Assembly (NCBI RefSeq): GCF_000485795.1
Contig: NZ_AXZL01000063.1
Span: 38,986 to 102,985 of the forward strand
DNA: 64,000 nucleotides
From: Shewanella decolorationis S12
Lineage (GTDB): Bacteria > Pseudomonadota > Gammaproteobacteria > Enterobacterales > Shewanellaceae
Direction: 5' to 3'
The position numbers and the translations under genes were made by a program. This document shows positions 26,474 to 36,212 of the stretch, piece after piece. Under the pieces are notes generated by a model. The model had not been told where the DNA came from, did not search any database, and saw only the letters and a program-made list of their open reading frames with translations. The stretch's first letter is position 1. Every line of letters starts with the position of its first letter.

Positions 26474-28219
26474 TTACATCCGTTCTAGGGTTTCGATACC
26501 TAGTAGATTAAGGCCTTTTTGCAGCGTGTTGGCCGTCAGTTGTGACAGCAGTAAACGGCTATGCTTTTGCTCGTCGTTATCGGCAGCAAGCACTGGGCAG
26601 GCCTCGTAGAAGCTAGAGAAAGCTCCCGCTAATTCATAGAGGTAACCGCAAAGTACATGTGGTTGGCCCTTGTCGACCACGCGGCTGAGGATTTCACCAA
26701 ACTGCGCCAGTTTGTTACCTAAGTCTTTCTCTTTTTCGTGTTCGAGTACGATCTTGGCTTGGCTTAAGTCAATATCGGTCGCACGCTTGAAGATACCAGC
26801 AACGCGGGTGTAGGCGTATAGCAGGTAAGGCGCGGTATTGCCTTCAAAGCTCAGCATTTGCTCGAAGCTGAAGATGTAATCGCTGGTACGGTTTTTCGAC
26901 AGATCGGCGTATTTGACTGCGCTGATCCCCACTACGCGGGCGATTTCAGCTAAGGTCGCTTCATCCATATCTGGGTTTTTGCTGCGAACCAGCTCAAGCG
27001 CGCGAGTATTGGCTTCATCCAGCAGATCCACCAGTTTCACCACGCCACCGGTACGGGTCTTGAACGGACGACCATCTTCGCCATTCATGGTGCCAAAGCC
27101 TAAGTGCTCCAGTGACATATCGTTACGGACAAACTTGGCCAGCTTGGCAAGGCTAAACACTTGTTGGAAGTGCAGCGCTTGGCGTAAATCGACAAAGTAA
27201 AGTACGCGGTCGGCTTTTAGCACGCTCGAACGGTAACGCATAGCCGCTAAGTCGGTAGTGGCATAGAGGTAACCACCATCGGCCTTTTGAATGATAACAG
27301 GCAGCGCTTCGCCTTCTTTATTACGGAATTCTTCTTGGAAGACCACTTTGGCGCCGTTGCTTTGGGTCAGTAAACCTTGGGCATCTAAATCTTTGACTAC
27401 TTGCTCTAAGTCAGCGTTATAGGCGCTTTCACCGTGCACATCGGCGCGGGTTAAGCTCACCCCTAAGCGCTCGTACACTTCGTGGCAGTGACTTAAGGAA
27501 ATGTCGTTAAATTCACGCCACAGTTTGTTGCAGTATTCGTCACCTGATTGCAGTTCAACCACAAGCTGACGGGCACGGGTCGCGAACTCTGCCGATTCGT
27601 CAAAACGCAGTTTGGCGGCACGGTAGAAGGTTTCGAGATCCGATAATTCTAATTGGGCTTGTTCGCCATTTTGCGCGCGCAATTCTTCCATGTAGGCCAG
27701 CAGCATACCAAATTGGGTGCCCCAGTCGCCTACGTGGTTTTGGCGGATCACTTTATGGCCTAAAAACTCGAGGGTACGCACCACGCTGTCACCAATGATG
27801 GTCGAGCGCAGGTGGCCGACGTGCATCTCTTTGGCGAGGTTAGGTGAAGAGTAGTCCACGACAATAGTTTGTGGCCTTGGTAGCTTAATCCCTAAATGCT
27901 CATCGCTAATGGCTGCCTGTAATTGGTTCGCTAAGGCGCTGTCATCAATGAAGAAGTTGATAAAACCAGGGCCTGCGATTTCAACTTTCGCCACATAGGC
28001 TGAGGCGGGTAGGGTGTCGATGATCAGCTGCGCCAATTCGCGGGGATTTTTACCCGCCGCTTTGGTTAGCATCATGGCTAAGTTGGTTGCCAGATCGCCA
28101 TGGCTCTTATCCTTGGTTCGATCTACTTGAATTCGCGCCTCAAAATCCGCAGGCAAAATACCTTGTTGTTTAAAGGATTCGATAGTTTGTTCAAGTAATG
28201 ATTGGATATGTGATTTCAT
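26474..28219 (-). CDS. argS: arginyl-tRNA synthetase
   Basis: This is a 581-residue class I synthetase, which charges tRNA-Arg. It shows the N-terminal additional domain (about 1-90, typical of ArgRS), the HIGH-type motif as HVGH in [16 protein letters not shown], the [12 protein letters not shown] block, and a C-terminal DALR anticodon domain ([11 protein letters not shown] region) ending ERM. The canonical KMSKS is replaced, as usual in ArgRS. Length equals the family norm. It is essential housekeeping and first gene of a pair with the SPOR protein; the gap to priA upstream is about 110 bp. Confidence 0.96.
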   Translation of the reverse strand: MKSHIQSLLEQTIESFKQQGILPADFEARIQVDRTKDKSHGDLATNLAMMLTKAAGKNPRELAQLIIDTLPASAYVAKVEIAGPGFINFFIDDSALANQLQAAISDEHLGIKLPRPQTIVVDYSSPNLAKEMHVGHLRSTIIGDSVVRTLEFLGHKVIRQNHVGDWGTQFGMLLAYMEELRAQNGEQAQLELSDLETFYRAAKLRFDESAEFATRARQLVVELQSGDEYCNKLWREFNDISLSHCHEVYERLGVSLTRADVHGESAYNADLEQVVKDLDAQGLLTQSNGAKVVFQEEFRNKEGEALPVIIQKADGGYLYATTDLAAMRYRSSVLKADRVLYFVDLRQALHFQQVFSLAKLAKFVRNDMSLEHLGFGTMNGEDGRPFKTRTGGVVKLVDLLDEANTRALELVRSKNPDMDEATLAEIARVVGISAVKYADLSKNRTSDYIFSFEQMLSFEGNTAPYLLYAYTRVAGIFKRATDIDLSQAKIVLEHEKEKDLGNKLAQFGEILSRVVDKGQPHVLCGYLYELAGAFSSFYEACPVLAADNDEQKHSRLLLSQLTANTLQKGLNLLGIETLERM

Positions 28220-28330
28220 GGATTAATTAGCTACTAACTTTAAGAATGAATACAGGGAATAACCGCGTATTTTAGCCGTTTGTGGTGACTAATTGCTATC
28301 TTCCCGATGATTTTTTATCAAATTATTGAA

Positions 28331-30541
28331 TCACAACAGATCCTGCGGATCTCTATCTAGGCTCCAGCGACAACGTTTGGCCTCTGGTAGCTGTTCGACG
28401 AGGGGATAAATACGCTCAAACTCCTGCTGTAATCTATGTCTGTGCTTGGCTTGAAACATCAATTGGCGGCGAAACTTGCCGGCTTTTCTGTCGAGAGGCG
28501 ATGGCATTGGGCCTATGATTTCAAACTCTTTATCTTGGGGCAGCAGCGCTGCAAACGCACTAAGAAAGTTATCGGCATCCACGGCGGAGTGGGCTTCTGC
28601 GCGCACCAGCACCATGTGCCAAGCGGGAGGCAGCAGCGCCATTTGCCGCTCCTTTAATTGGCTGCGGGCAAACTCGCCATAACCCCGGTGGAGTAAATCC
28701 CTCAGTATCGGGTTATCACTTTGATGGGTCTGTAGCAACACAGTGCCGGGTTTGTTGGCGCGACCAGCACGGCCTGCGACCTGAGTATAGAGCTGGCCGA
28801 AGCGCTCTGGCGCCCTAAAGTCGGCGCTAAAGAGCGCGCCATCGACATCCAGTAATCCCACTAAGGTCACATCTGGAAAGTGGTGCCCTTTGGCAAGCAT
28901 TTGAGTGCCGACCAAGATCTTGTATTCGCCCTTATGAATTGCGCTTAAATGGCTTTCGAGCGAGCCTTTAAGGCGGGTGGTATCACGATCGATTCGCACC
29001 ACGGGATACTTGGGGAACTCCTGCTGCAGTGCTTCGGCGAGTTGTTCTGTACCTATACCTTGACCCATCAACATGCTGCTGCCGCAATTGTGGCACTGCC
29101 TTGGAATGGCGTATTGGTTGCCACAGTGGTGGCAGCGGATTTCCCCAAGGGATTGATGTACTGTAAAAAACGCATCGCAGCGATCACACTCGTGTAAGTG
29201 CCCACACTCGTGGCACAGCAGTGCTGGTGCAAAGCCACGGCGGTTCAAAAATAGTAATACCTGATTCCCAGCTTCTAAATGGCTGCGGATTTCGTTAATG
29301 AGCGGCGCCGACATTCCCGCCTTGAGGGGCAGGTTTTTGATATCGATAATCCCTTGGCGCACTTTTTTCGCATTACCCGCACGCTCCCCAAGTTGCAGGT
29401 GATGGTAACGACCGCTGAGGGCATTTTGCAGGGTTTCTAACGAGGGCGTCGCCGAACCTAAAATCACTGGGATCGATTCTAAATGTCCACGCATCACGGC
29501 AAGATCGCGGGCGTGGTAGCCAACGCCTTCTTGCTGTTTAAAGCTGCTGTCGTGCTCTTCGTCGAGGATAATCACGCCGGGAAAAGCCATGGGCGTAAAC
29601 AGGGCAGAGCGGGTGCCAATGATGATGGCAGCTTGGCCGCAGCGAGCCTGTCGCCAAGCTTCGAGGCGCTGGTTATCGGTCAGGCCTGAATGCAGCACGG
29701 CCACATTGACTTTAAAGCGGCGCTTAAAACGGTTGATGGTTTGCGGTGTTAAGCCAATCTCAGGTACCAGGATCAGCGCTTGCTTACCCTGCTTAAGGAT
29801 ATGTTCGAGTACGGCTAAATAGACCTCGGTTTTACCCGAACCGGTAATGCCCTCGAGCAGAGTGCAGTGGTATCCTTGCTGTTGGGTTAATACTGTTACG
29901 GCAATAGCTTGTTCTTTATTTAGCCTGTGGGGTGTTTCATCGAGTTCGAGTTGGCTGCGCCAATCGAGATTGAGCTCGGCGAGTTTCTCATGTCTGGCAA
30001 TCCAGCCCTTATCCTCTAAGGTTTTGAGCGCAGCTTTATTCAGTTCTAAACTGATGACGTCTTCCTGCGTCAGGCTGGTTTGCTGTAAGCGTTCGAGTAA
30101 GCGTTTTTGCGCCGGGGCGCGTTTTAATGTCTCAGGCGCAATATTGCTGCCCAGCTCTGTGATTTGCCAGTACTGAATTTTTTGCGGCGCGGCATCAAGC
30201 CCTTTACGCAGCGCCACGGGGAGCGCCTGTGTCAGCATTTGCCCTTGGCTGCAAAAGTAATATCTTGCGGCCCAGAGGGTTAATTTATAAAGCGATTCTG
30301 GCAATAAGGGCGCGTCATCAATAAACTCTATGACAGATTTGAGTTGCGCAGGGGCTAGTTCACAACTGTCGGTGATGGCGGTGACAAGGCCAATCAGTTG
30401 CTGGCGTCCAAAGGGGACTTTTACTCTTATACCAATCTGAGGCTGTTGGGGGCTTTGATTAGCGTGTTCATCGGTATCGACTCGATAGGTAAAGTTTTGC
30501 CGCATAGGCACAGGTAACGCAACTTCAACAAACAGTGACAT
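28331..30541 (-). CDS. priA: primosomal replication restart helicase PriA
   Basis: The 736-residue product has the full PriA plan: N-terminal 3'-DNA-binding domain (about 1-105), superfamily 2 helicase core with Walker A GITGSGKTEVY and DEEH box, then the zinc-binding region with eight cysteines in CHECG...CDRC and CHHCG...CHNCG, and a C-terminal domain. It recognises stalled forks and D-loops and reloads the replisome. It is transcribed alone or with argS on the minus strand and is divergent from the FimV-like gene, with about 103 bp between. Confidence 0.96.
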   Translation of the reverse strand: MSLFVEVALPVPMRQNFTYRVDTDEHANQSPQQPQIGIRVKVPFGRQQLIGLVTAITDSCELAPAQLKSVIEFIDDAPLLPESLYKLTLWAARYYFCSQGQMLTQALPVALRKGLDAAPQKIQYWQITELGSNIAPETLKRAPAQKRLLERLQQTSLTQEDVISLELNKAALKTLEDKGWIARHEKLAELNLDWRSQLELDETPHRLNKEQAIAVTVLTQQQGYHCTLLEGITGSGKTEVYLAVLEHILKQGKQALILVPEIGLTPQTINRFKRRFKVNVAVLHSGLTDNQRLEAWRQARCGQAAIIIGTRSALFTPMAFPGVIILDEEHDSSFKQQEGVGYHARDLAVMRGHLESIPVILGSATPSLETLQNALSGRYHHLQLGERAGNAKKVRQGIIDIKNLPLKAGMSAPLINEIRSHLEAGNQVLLFLNRRGFAPALLCHECGHLHECDRCDAFFTVHQSLGEIRCHHCGNQYAIPRQCHNCGSSMLMGQGIGTEQLAEALQQEFPKYPVVRIDRDTTRLKGSLESHLSAIHKGEYKILVGTQMLAKGHHFPDVTLVGLLDVDGALFSADFRAPERFGQLYTQVAGRAGRANKPGTVLLQTHQSDNPILRDLLHRGYGEFARSQLKERQMALLPPAWHMVLVRAEAHSAVDADNFLSAFAALLPQDKEFEIIGPMPSPLDRKAGKFRRQLMFQAKHRHRLQQEFERIYPLVEQLPEAKRCRWSLDRDPQDLL

Positions 30542-30644
30542 ATGCAGGTCGAGTCTTAAGGGAAATGAGGTTTAGTGTACTCAGCACGGCTAGCGAGGGC
30601 TAGTCCTAATGACAGTTTATCCAAGGATAGTTGAGAGTAAGTAA

Positions 30645-31718
30645 ATGACTAAAATAGCGAAATCATTAGGACTATTCGCCTTAATGTGCAGCGTTTGTGT
30701 GCATGCGCAAGTTTCCCATGTGAGCATCAACAGCCGCATGTTTGAATTGGGTGCTTACCCTAAAATGCGCGTCAATGTGATCGCCGATAATCAGGATATG
30801 ACCCGGCTCGAATTTGCGGTGCAGCAGTCAGGCGGTGAAGAAAAACTTATGGCCGAGCAGCTTAACCGTTTCTTGGTTTTGCTAACGGGTGTGGAGGATG
30901 TGACCGACCCTAAGGCGCGGCTGTTAGTGCGTGAATATCGTGTCGACCGTTGGTATGAAGTGAAAAACCTGCCACTGTTTGATAATGCTTCCTCTGCGGA
31001 GTCATCAGTATCGCAAGCAAAAGCGGCGGTTGTTAAATCAAGCAAAGCGGCCAAAGCCGAAACTACTCAGTTGGCGGCAAGCGCTGCTAAAAGTGACAAA
31101 ACCATAGTTAAATCAACTAAGGTTGTGCAAGAGGTGAATTTAGTTACCGCAGAAGCCGATGTTGTGCCCGTTGCTTCAGTTGTTGTAGCTGCTGTGACGG
31201 TAAACGATGCTGCTGCGCCCCGCGCTTCTGGATTTACCTTCCCAGAGGATAAGCCTGACGCGAAAGCATCCTCAGCTTCGAGTGCGTCTACAGAACCTTC
31301 TTTAGCTAAGTCATCGACCGAACCATCGGCTGCCCAAGTCTCATCTGCAAACGCAGATATGGTAAAAGCTGATAAGAGTATAAATGGGATTGATGTGTCT
31401 GAAGCTAAGACAGCCGAAGTGACTAAGATTGCTAGCTCGACAAATGCCAATGCAACAAACTCGGGTGAGTGTATGTTGGATTATCACAACGAAACGTTAT
31501 GGCGCATTGCCAATCGTTATGCCCCTGAATGGAAAGTGAGTGTCTATGGTGCCATGCTGGCGATCCACGATGCTAACCCTAAGGCATTTTCGAAGAATCG
31601 TATTAACGCGTTGAAAAAAGATGCCACGCTTTATTGTCCATCGGCCGAGATACTTTCGCGTTATCCAGATGCGCAGGCGGCAAGGACGAGTTTCGAAGAT
31701 CGGGAAGCGGGGAGATAA
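30645..31718 (+). CDS. FimV-related exported protein with C-terminal LysM-like domain
   Basis: The 357-residue product has a signal peptide (ending VHA at about residue 21), a conserved N-terminal domain (about 22-118), a low-complexity Ala/Ser/Lys-rich linker (about 120-275), and a C-terminal segment (about 282-340) with ETLWRIANRYAPEWKVSVYGAM and DANPKAFSKNRINALKK. That last segment matches the LysM-like module found near the N terminus of FimV, a polar scaffold for type IV pili. The order is unusual: here the module is at the far C terminus. Proximity to the MSHA pilus locus is suggestive, but a malic enzyme gene lies between. Peptidoglycan binding is inferred. Confidence 0.7.
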   Translation: MTKIAKSLGLFALMCSVCVHAQVSHVSINSRMFELGAYPKMRVNVIADNQDMTRLEFAVQQSGGEEKLMAEQLNRFLVLLTGVEDVTDPKARLLVREYRVDRWYEVKNLPLFDNASSAESSVSQAKAAVVKSSKAAKAETTQLAASAAKSDKTIVKSTKVVQEVNLVTAEADVVPVASVVVAAVTVNDAAAPRASGFTFPEDKPDAKASSASSASTEPSLAKSSTEPSAAQVSSANADMVKADKSINGIDVSEAKTAEVTKIASSTNANATNSGECMLDYHNETLWRIANRYAPEWKVSVYGAMLAIHDANPKAFSKNRINALKKDATLYCPSAEILSRYPDAQAARTSFEDREAGR

Positions 31719-31765
31719 CCGTCAGCGGACGAGTAGATTATCGTGAAAATGCTCAGATAATCTAC

Positions 31766-31794
31766 TTGTGTCTGCGTGGGCGATACTGTAGTAT
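31766..31794 (+). promoter_or_regulatory. probable sigma70 promoter of rpmE
   Basis: TTGTGT (31766-31771) and TAGTAT (31789-31794) are separated by 17 bp, a good -35/-10 pair. The -10 lies in a hairpin-forming stretch, 31778-31803. Transcription would begin near 31801, giving a leader of about 83 nt before rpmE. Confidence 0.6.
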
Positions 31795-31822
31795 TCTGCG
31801 CCCTAACATATCGTTATTAACT

Positions 31823-31860
31823 GCATGTGGTGTCCGACTTCGGGTTGGAAGAGCGACATG
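31823..31860 (+). ncRNA. structured leader of rpmE
   Basis: CATGT (31824-31828) pairs with ACATG (31856-31860), enclosing a second stem TCCGAC/GTTGGA (31833-31838 with 31844-31849, including one G-U pair) with loop TTCGG. A two-stem structure directly upstream of an L31 gene suggests an autoregulatory ribosomal-protein leader, as described for L31 in gammaproteobacteria. Not confirmed against a covariance model. Confidence 0.45.
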
Positions 31861-31883
31861 GCCTTACATTTGAGGTAATCCCA

Positions 31884-32096
31884 ATGAAACCAGGTATCCA
31901 CCCAGAATACGCAGAAATCACTGCAAACTGTACTTGTGGCAACGTAATTAAAGTAAACTCTACTGTAGGTAAAGACCTGCACTTAGACGTTTGTGGTGCA
32001 TGTCACCCATTCTACACAGGTACACAAAAAGTTGTTGATACAGGCGGTCGTATCGACAAATTCAACAAGCGTTTCGGTATGCTTGGCAAGAAATAA
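31884..32096 (+). CDS. rpmE: 50S ribosomal protein L31
   Basis: This 70-residue zinc-binding form of L31 starts MKPGIHPEY. Cysteines 16, 18, 37 and 40 (NCTCGN and VCGACH) are the zinc ligands of the C+ type, so a zinc-independent paralogue (ykgM-type) may exist elsewhere. The frame is open from 31827, but GAGG at about 31872 and the family start fix the ATG at 31884. A promoter, leader hairpin and terminator make it a single-gene unit. Confidence 0.97.
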   Translation: MKPGIHPEYAEITANCTCGNVIKVNSTVGKDLHLDVCGACHPFYTGTQKVVDTGGRIDKFNKRFGMLGKK

Positions 32097-32608
32097 TTGC
32101 ATTCGCAATGTTTCTAAAAGAGGCGCCTATGGCGCCTTTTTGCTTTCTGGTCTTCTGGCACAAAATCGCTACTTTCCTGCCTTTCTGGTACGACTTCACT
32201 TAAAAAAGCATCAAAGTCATTCTATAGGTGCTTAAAACCGTAAAAATCGACTTATTTATAGCAATTAACTATAAGATAACTGAGTTACTTATCTCTATTG
32301 TAATTTAGCCAACATTTTTTGTTTTTTGTGGGCTATTTATCGTTGTTTTAGTGGGTTATGTTCGTTTATTTCCTACAAAATTAAACGGGTAATCATCCTT
32401 TATCGGCAGAGATAAGTTTATAAAACTTGGCTTAGGGCGATGATTCTGTCGCAAAGGCGAAAATTCTCAATATCTTATTTAAAATTTGAGCTAATTGGCG
32501 TATCTTACCCCGACCTGCCACACTGTTTAAATCGCCCGTAAATGAGGTGATCTTGGGTTGGTCGGCCTTACTTCCATACTTATAAATGTCGCATTTCAGG
32601 ATGTTAAA
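32097..32608. other. intergenic region rpmE - malic enzyme
   Basis: After the rpmE terminator (32117-32142) these 512 bases are AT-rich with no coding frame that I trust. The malic enzyme frame is open back to 32558, but the ribosome binding site AGGA at 32598-32601 selects the ATG at 32609. No regulatory site is clear. Confidence 0.4.
32117..32142 (+). terminator. terminator of rpmE
   Basis: AGGCGCC (32121-32127) pairs with GGCGCCT (32131-32137) around TAT, with an A-run before and a T-run after. Confidence 0.9.
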
Positions 32609-33853
32609 ATGTCAGATATTCGTCAACAAGCACTCGATTATCATGAATTCCCCGTTCCCGGTAAAACCGCAGTCTGCCTCACTAAACCTGCTGAAACGAG
32701 CCATGACCTCGCGCTAGCCTATAGCCCTGGAGTGGCTGAGCCGGTACGTGAAATTGCTGCTAATCCTGACAATGCCTATCGTTATACCAATAAAGGTAAC
32801 ACTGTCGCTGTTATCACTAACGGCACAGCGATTCTGGGGTTAGGTAACTTAGGCCCATTGGCATCAAAACCCGTGATGGAAGGTAAGGCTCTATTGTTTA
32901 AACACTTTGCAAATATCGACTCGACCGATATCGAAGTGACCCACAACACCCCTGAAGAGTTTATTAACACAGTTGCGGCTATCGCTGGCACCTTTGGTGG
33001 GATTAACCTTGAAGACATCAAAGCGCCTGAATGTTTTGTTATCGAGCGCGAATTGATTGAGCGTTGTAATGTGCCCGTGTTCCACGATGACCAGCATGGC
33101 ACCGCCATTGTGACTGCCGCTGGCATGATCAACGCCTTAGAGATCCAAGGTAAACTGATCAGCGATGCGACCTTTGTATGTATGGGGGCTGGCGCAGCGG
33201 CGATCGCCTGTATGACTATGTTGGTTAAGTGTGGTGCAAACCGTGCCAACATTTATATGTTAGATACTAAGGGCGTTATCCATTCAGGTCGTTCCGATCT
33301 GAATGAATATAAAGCATTATTTGCAAACGATACCGACAAGCGCACCTTGCAAGATGTGATTAAAGGTGCCGACGTATTCTTAGGTTTATCTGGCCCGAAC
33401 GTGATTGGCGCTGAAGAAGTGGCCATGATGGCGGATAAGCCGGTGATTTTTGCCTGTTCAAACCCAGATCCTGAAATCAAACCTGAGCTTGCCCACGCGA
33501 CGCGCAGCGATTTAATCATGGGTACTGGCCGCAGCGATTATCCAAACCAAGTGAACAACGTACTGTGTTTCCCATTCATTTTCCGTGGTGCCTTGGATGT
33601 ACGTGCATCTTGCATTAACGACGAGATGAAAGTGGCCGCGGTTCACGCGATTGCTGCATTAGCAAAAGAAGAAGTCCCCGCGAGCGTATTGAAGGCCTAT
33701 CCAAAGGTGAGTTCATTAAGTTTTGGTCCTGAATATGTGCTGCCAAAACCAATGGATCCACGCTTGTTACCTCGTGTTGCCCGTGCGGTCGCGCAAGCCG
33801 CGATTGATTCGGGGGTTGCGGCAATCACCACGCTGCCACACTATGCGGATTAA
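32609..33853 (+). CDS. malic enzyme (short form, oxaloacetate-decarboxylating)
   Basis: This 414-residue enzyme oxidatively decarboxylates malate to pyruvate with NAD(P)+. Seen: the N-terminal malic domain with YSPGVAEP and the metal- and substrate-binding block FHDDQHGTAIV, then a Rossmann domain with FVCMGAGAAAIACM and ACSNPDPE. It resembles the malic half of MaeB but lacks the C-terminal phosphotransacetylase-like domain that makes E. coli MaeB about 760 residues. AGGA lies seven bases before the ATG. A single-gene unit with a strong terminator. The cofactor (NAD or NADP) cannot be decided here. Confidence 0.9.
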   Translation: MSDIRQQALDYHEFPVPGKTAVCLTKPAETSHDLALAYSPGVAEPVREIAANPDNAYRYTNKGNTVAVITNGTAILGLGNLGPLASKPVMEGKALLFKHFANIDSTDIEVTHNTPEEFINTVAAIAGTFGGINLEDIKAPECFVIERELIERCNVPVFHDDQHGTAIVTAAGMINALEIQGKLISDATFVCMGAGAAAIACMTMLVKCGANRANIYMLDTKGVIHSGRSDLNEYKALFANDTDKRTLQDVIKGADVFLGLSGPNVIGAEEVAMMADKPVIFACSNPDPEIKPELAHATRSDLIMGTGRSDYPNQVNNVLCFPFIFRGALDVRASCINDEMKVAAVHAIAALAKEEVPASVLKAYPKVSSLSFGPEYVLPKPMDPRLLPRVARAVAQAAIDSGVAAITTLPHYAD

Positions 33854-33872
33854 GCGCTAGCTCAACTAATCT

Positions 33873-33898
33873 AAAAGAGGCTAATTAGCCTCTTTTTT
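33873..33898 (+). terminator. terminator of the malic enzyme gene
   Basis: AAAAGAGGCTAA and TTAGCCTCTTTT form a palindrome at 33873-33896 with a T-run. Confidence 0.9.
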
Positions 33899-34067
33899 GT
33901 TTTATCCTCGGATGAAATTTCTGCAATTTACGCTATTTTCAGCGTCTTTGAAGCAAAATCCTTGGTTGCCTTTTGGCTTATGCTACTGAATAATCTTGAG
34001 TAGCATTTGTTTAACTCGTGTTAATAGTGCTCCAATAATTATAATAATCCTGCAGGATAGCGGCTCG

Positions 34068-35978
34068 ATGAAATTCACTCGAATGTTAACAACTAAATTG
34101 ACCAGTTTTTGGTTAATGTCTTTGGCTGCTATCGCCTTTGTCTTTTTACTCAGCGCCATGATGAGCTTTGTGCAGTTGACCTATAAATTTCAACAGCAAA
34201 AAGTGTCTGAACTTGAATCCCTTTTGATTGAACATTATCAAACTCAACCCGATTGGGAATTAGAGTCTTGGTTGCCGCCGATGCTGCTGGCGTACAATGC
34301 CGTCGAATTCCGTTTGACCATGAAGAGCGAAGTGCTTTTTGCCTATCAGGGCAATGTGAATACGCAAAATGCCATGGTGTATAACCATTTACTCGATCCC
34401 AAATCGGGACTGAGTATGACCCTCACGCTGCCACAGCCCTTCGAGCATTACAGTGTCAGTTGGTATGAGCTGCTTATTTTAGGCGTGGGACTGTTGGCTG
34501 TTATTGCTTTGGTGCGTTTTGGCCATGTATGGTTTTCGCAGCAGTTGGATGGTATCGAAGAACTAGCTGAACGCAGCCGGCTTATTTTGCAAGGCAAGCA
34601 TGAGCAAGCACTCGCCTCTCCTGGTAATGGTAAGCCAAGGCTGATTAATAGAGCATTAACCAAACTGCTTGAGGAGCTGCAGGATGCCCATAAAGAACGT
34701 GGTCGTTTCGATAAGTTTATTCGCTCCAATACTTTTTTAGACGCGCAAACTCGTATCGGTAATCGGCTATTTTTAAATAACCGTCTCGATGCCATGAGCC
34801 ATGATCAAGGTATGGTGGCCCACGGCGTGATTTATCTGTTGGAGATGGACGACCTCGACTTACTGCAACAGACAAAAGGAGAGAGTGCCGTTAAAGAGTT
34901 GCTCCATGCAACAGTTAACAGCATTAACTCCATTTTGCAGACCTTACCCAACAGTATCTTTGCACGCCGCTCCCATAACCAATTTGCGATTGTCGTACCC
35001 CATGTGTCTTTAATTGAGGCCGATCAGCTCGCCAGTAAATTACTCAAAGTCTGTTTGAGTCAACCTTTGCCCAATGATGTAGAGAATCAAGATAACTTTT
35101 ACCATTTAGGCTGCGCTTACTTTACCGCGGGAGATAATGTTAATCAGCTGCTCGATGAAGCCGATATGGCATTACGCGCCGCGCAGTTACAAGGTAACAG
35201 TAATTGGTTTATGTACGATAAGGGGGCGATTGATGAGGAGTTTGCCAAAGGCTCGGTGCGTTGGCGCAGCTTCCTCGAAAATGCCTTAGTCCAGCGACGT
35301 TTTTATCCCTTTAGCCAACCTGTGATAGATTCCGACGGCGTTGAACATCATAAGGAAATCTTTACCCGGGCTCGGGATAACCAAGGGGCGTTAGTGCGAG
35401 CGACGCTCTTTATTCCTATGGCAAACAAATGCGGTTTGATGCCTCAGATTGAGCGGCAAATGATTGAGCGAGTGCTGGGGTTATTGGCTAAGGAACAACA
35501 TAAAGATCAAGTCTATAGTGTGAATTTGAGCCTCGATACCTTAATGAGTCGTGCCTTTACCCAATGGCTTAAAACCACCTTGCTTGAATATCGACACTTG
35601 ACGCCACAACTGATTTTTGAGGTGTCTGAGGATATCGTTATCCAGCACCAAGATAAGCTTAAGCCTAAGCTGGATATGATCCGTAAGATGGGGGCGCGTC
35701 TGTGCGTCGACCATGTGGGTCAGCAGGTGGTGGGCACTTACTATATTCGTGAATGCCATTTCGACATGATAAAACTGCATAGATCGATTGTGCGTCATAT
35801 CCATTTACGACCTGAAAATCAATTATTTATCCGCAGTCTTATTGGCGGTTTATATCGTACTGAAGTGCAAGTCTGTGCAGAGGGCGTTGAAGTATTTGAA
35901 GAGTGGCAAACCTTGCAAATCCTCGGTGTCGGGATGGCTCAGGGCATGTATTTTAGTGACCCAATTGAGGTGCAATAG
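34068..35978 (+). CDS. csrD: CsrD/MshH, regulator of CsrB/C RNA decay
   Basis: This 636-residue inner-membrane protein has two transmembrane helices (about 13-35 and 130-150), a HAMP-like linker, a GGDEF domain (about 225-385) and an EAL domain (about 400-630). Both are degenerate: SHNQF stands where GGDEF should be and EIF where EAL should be. That is the CsrD signature; E. coli CsrD directs RNase E to the sRNAs CsrB/CsrC and makes no c-di-GMP. The gene heads the MSHA locus, where it is called mshH. The start at 34068 (MKFTRML) is chosen because AGGA lies upstream and the helix begins soon after; the frame is open back to 33996. Confidence 0.87.
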   Translation: MKFTRMLTTKLTSFWLMSLAAIAFVFLLSAMMSFVQLTYKFQQQKVSELESLLIEHYQTQPDWELESWLPPMLLAYNAVEFRLTMKSEVLFAYQGNVNTQNAMVYNHLLDPKSGLSMTLTLPQPFEHYSVSWYELLILGVGLLAVIALVRFGHVWFSQQLDGIEELAERSRLILQGKHEQALASPGNGKPRLINRALTKLLEELQDAHKERGRFDKFIRSNTFLDAQTRIGNRLFLNNRLDAMSHDQGMVAHGVIYLLEMDDLDLLQQTKGESAVKELLHATVNSINSILQTLPNSIFARRSHNQFAIVVPHVSLIEADQLASKLLKVCLSQPLPNDVENQDNFYHLGCAYFTAGDNVNQLLDEADMALRAAQLQGNSNWFMYDKGAIDEEFAKGSVRWRSFLENALVQRRFYPFSQPVIDSDGVEHHKEIFTRARDNQGALVRATLFIPMANKCGLMPQIERQMIERVLGLLAKEQHKDQVYSVNLSLDTLMSRAFTQWLKTTLLEYRHLTPQLIFEVSEDIVIQHQDKLKPKLDMIRKMGARLCVDHVGQQVVGTYYIRECHFDMIKLHRSIVRHIHLRPENQLFIRSLIGGLYRTEVQVCAEGVEVFEEWQTLQILGVGMAQGMYFSDPIEVQ

Positions 35979-36212
35979 CGAGGAAATTTTCCTTCATTGT
36001 ATGTGATCACTGTGGAAGAATAGCGCCGAATTGTCGGATTTCTCTATAAAATTCACAGATTAGCGGCTAAACTAGCCTGTGCCAAAATTATGACGCTTAA
36101 TATGCGGTTTTCATTCCAAACTCCGTTGGATTTTATTCCTCGCATTTTGGATATTGCTCTATTGATGGGCTTATGACTCATGCTTTAACTTTATCGGAAG
36201 ACAGGCATTTTT

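Noticed and set aside
26000..26488. 162-codon plus-strand frame
   Set aside because: Antisense to the SPOR-domain gene, with Arg/Phe-rich shadow composition.
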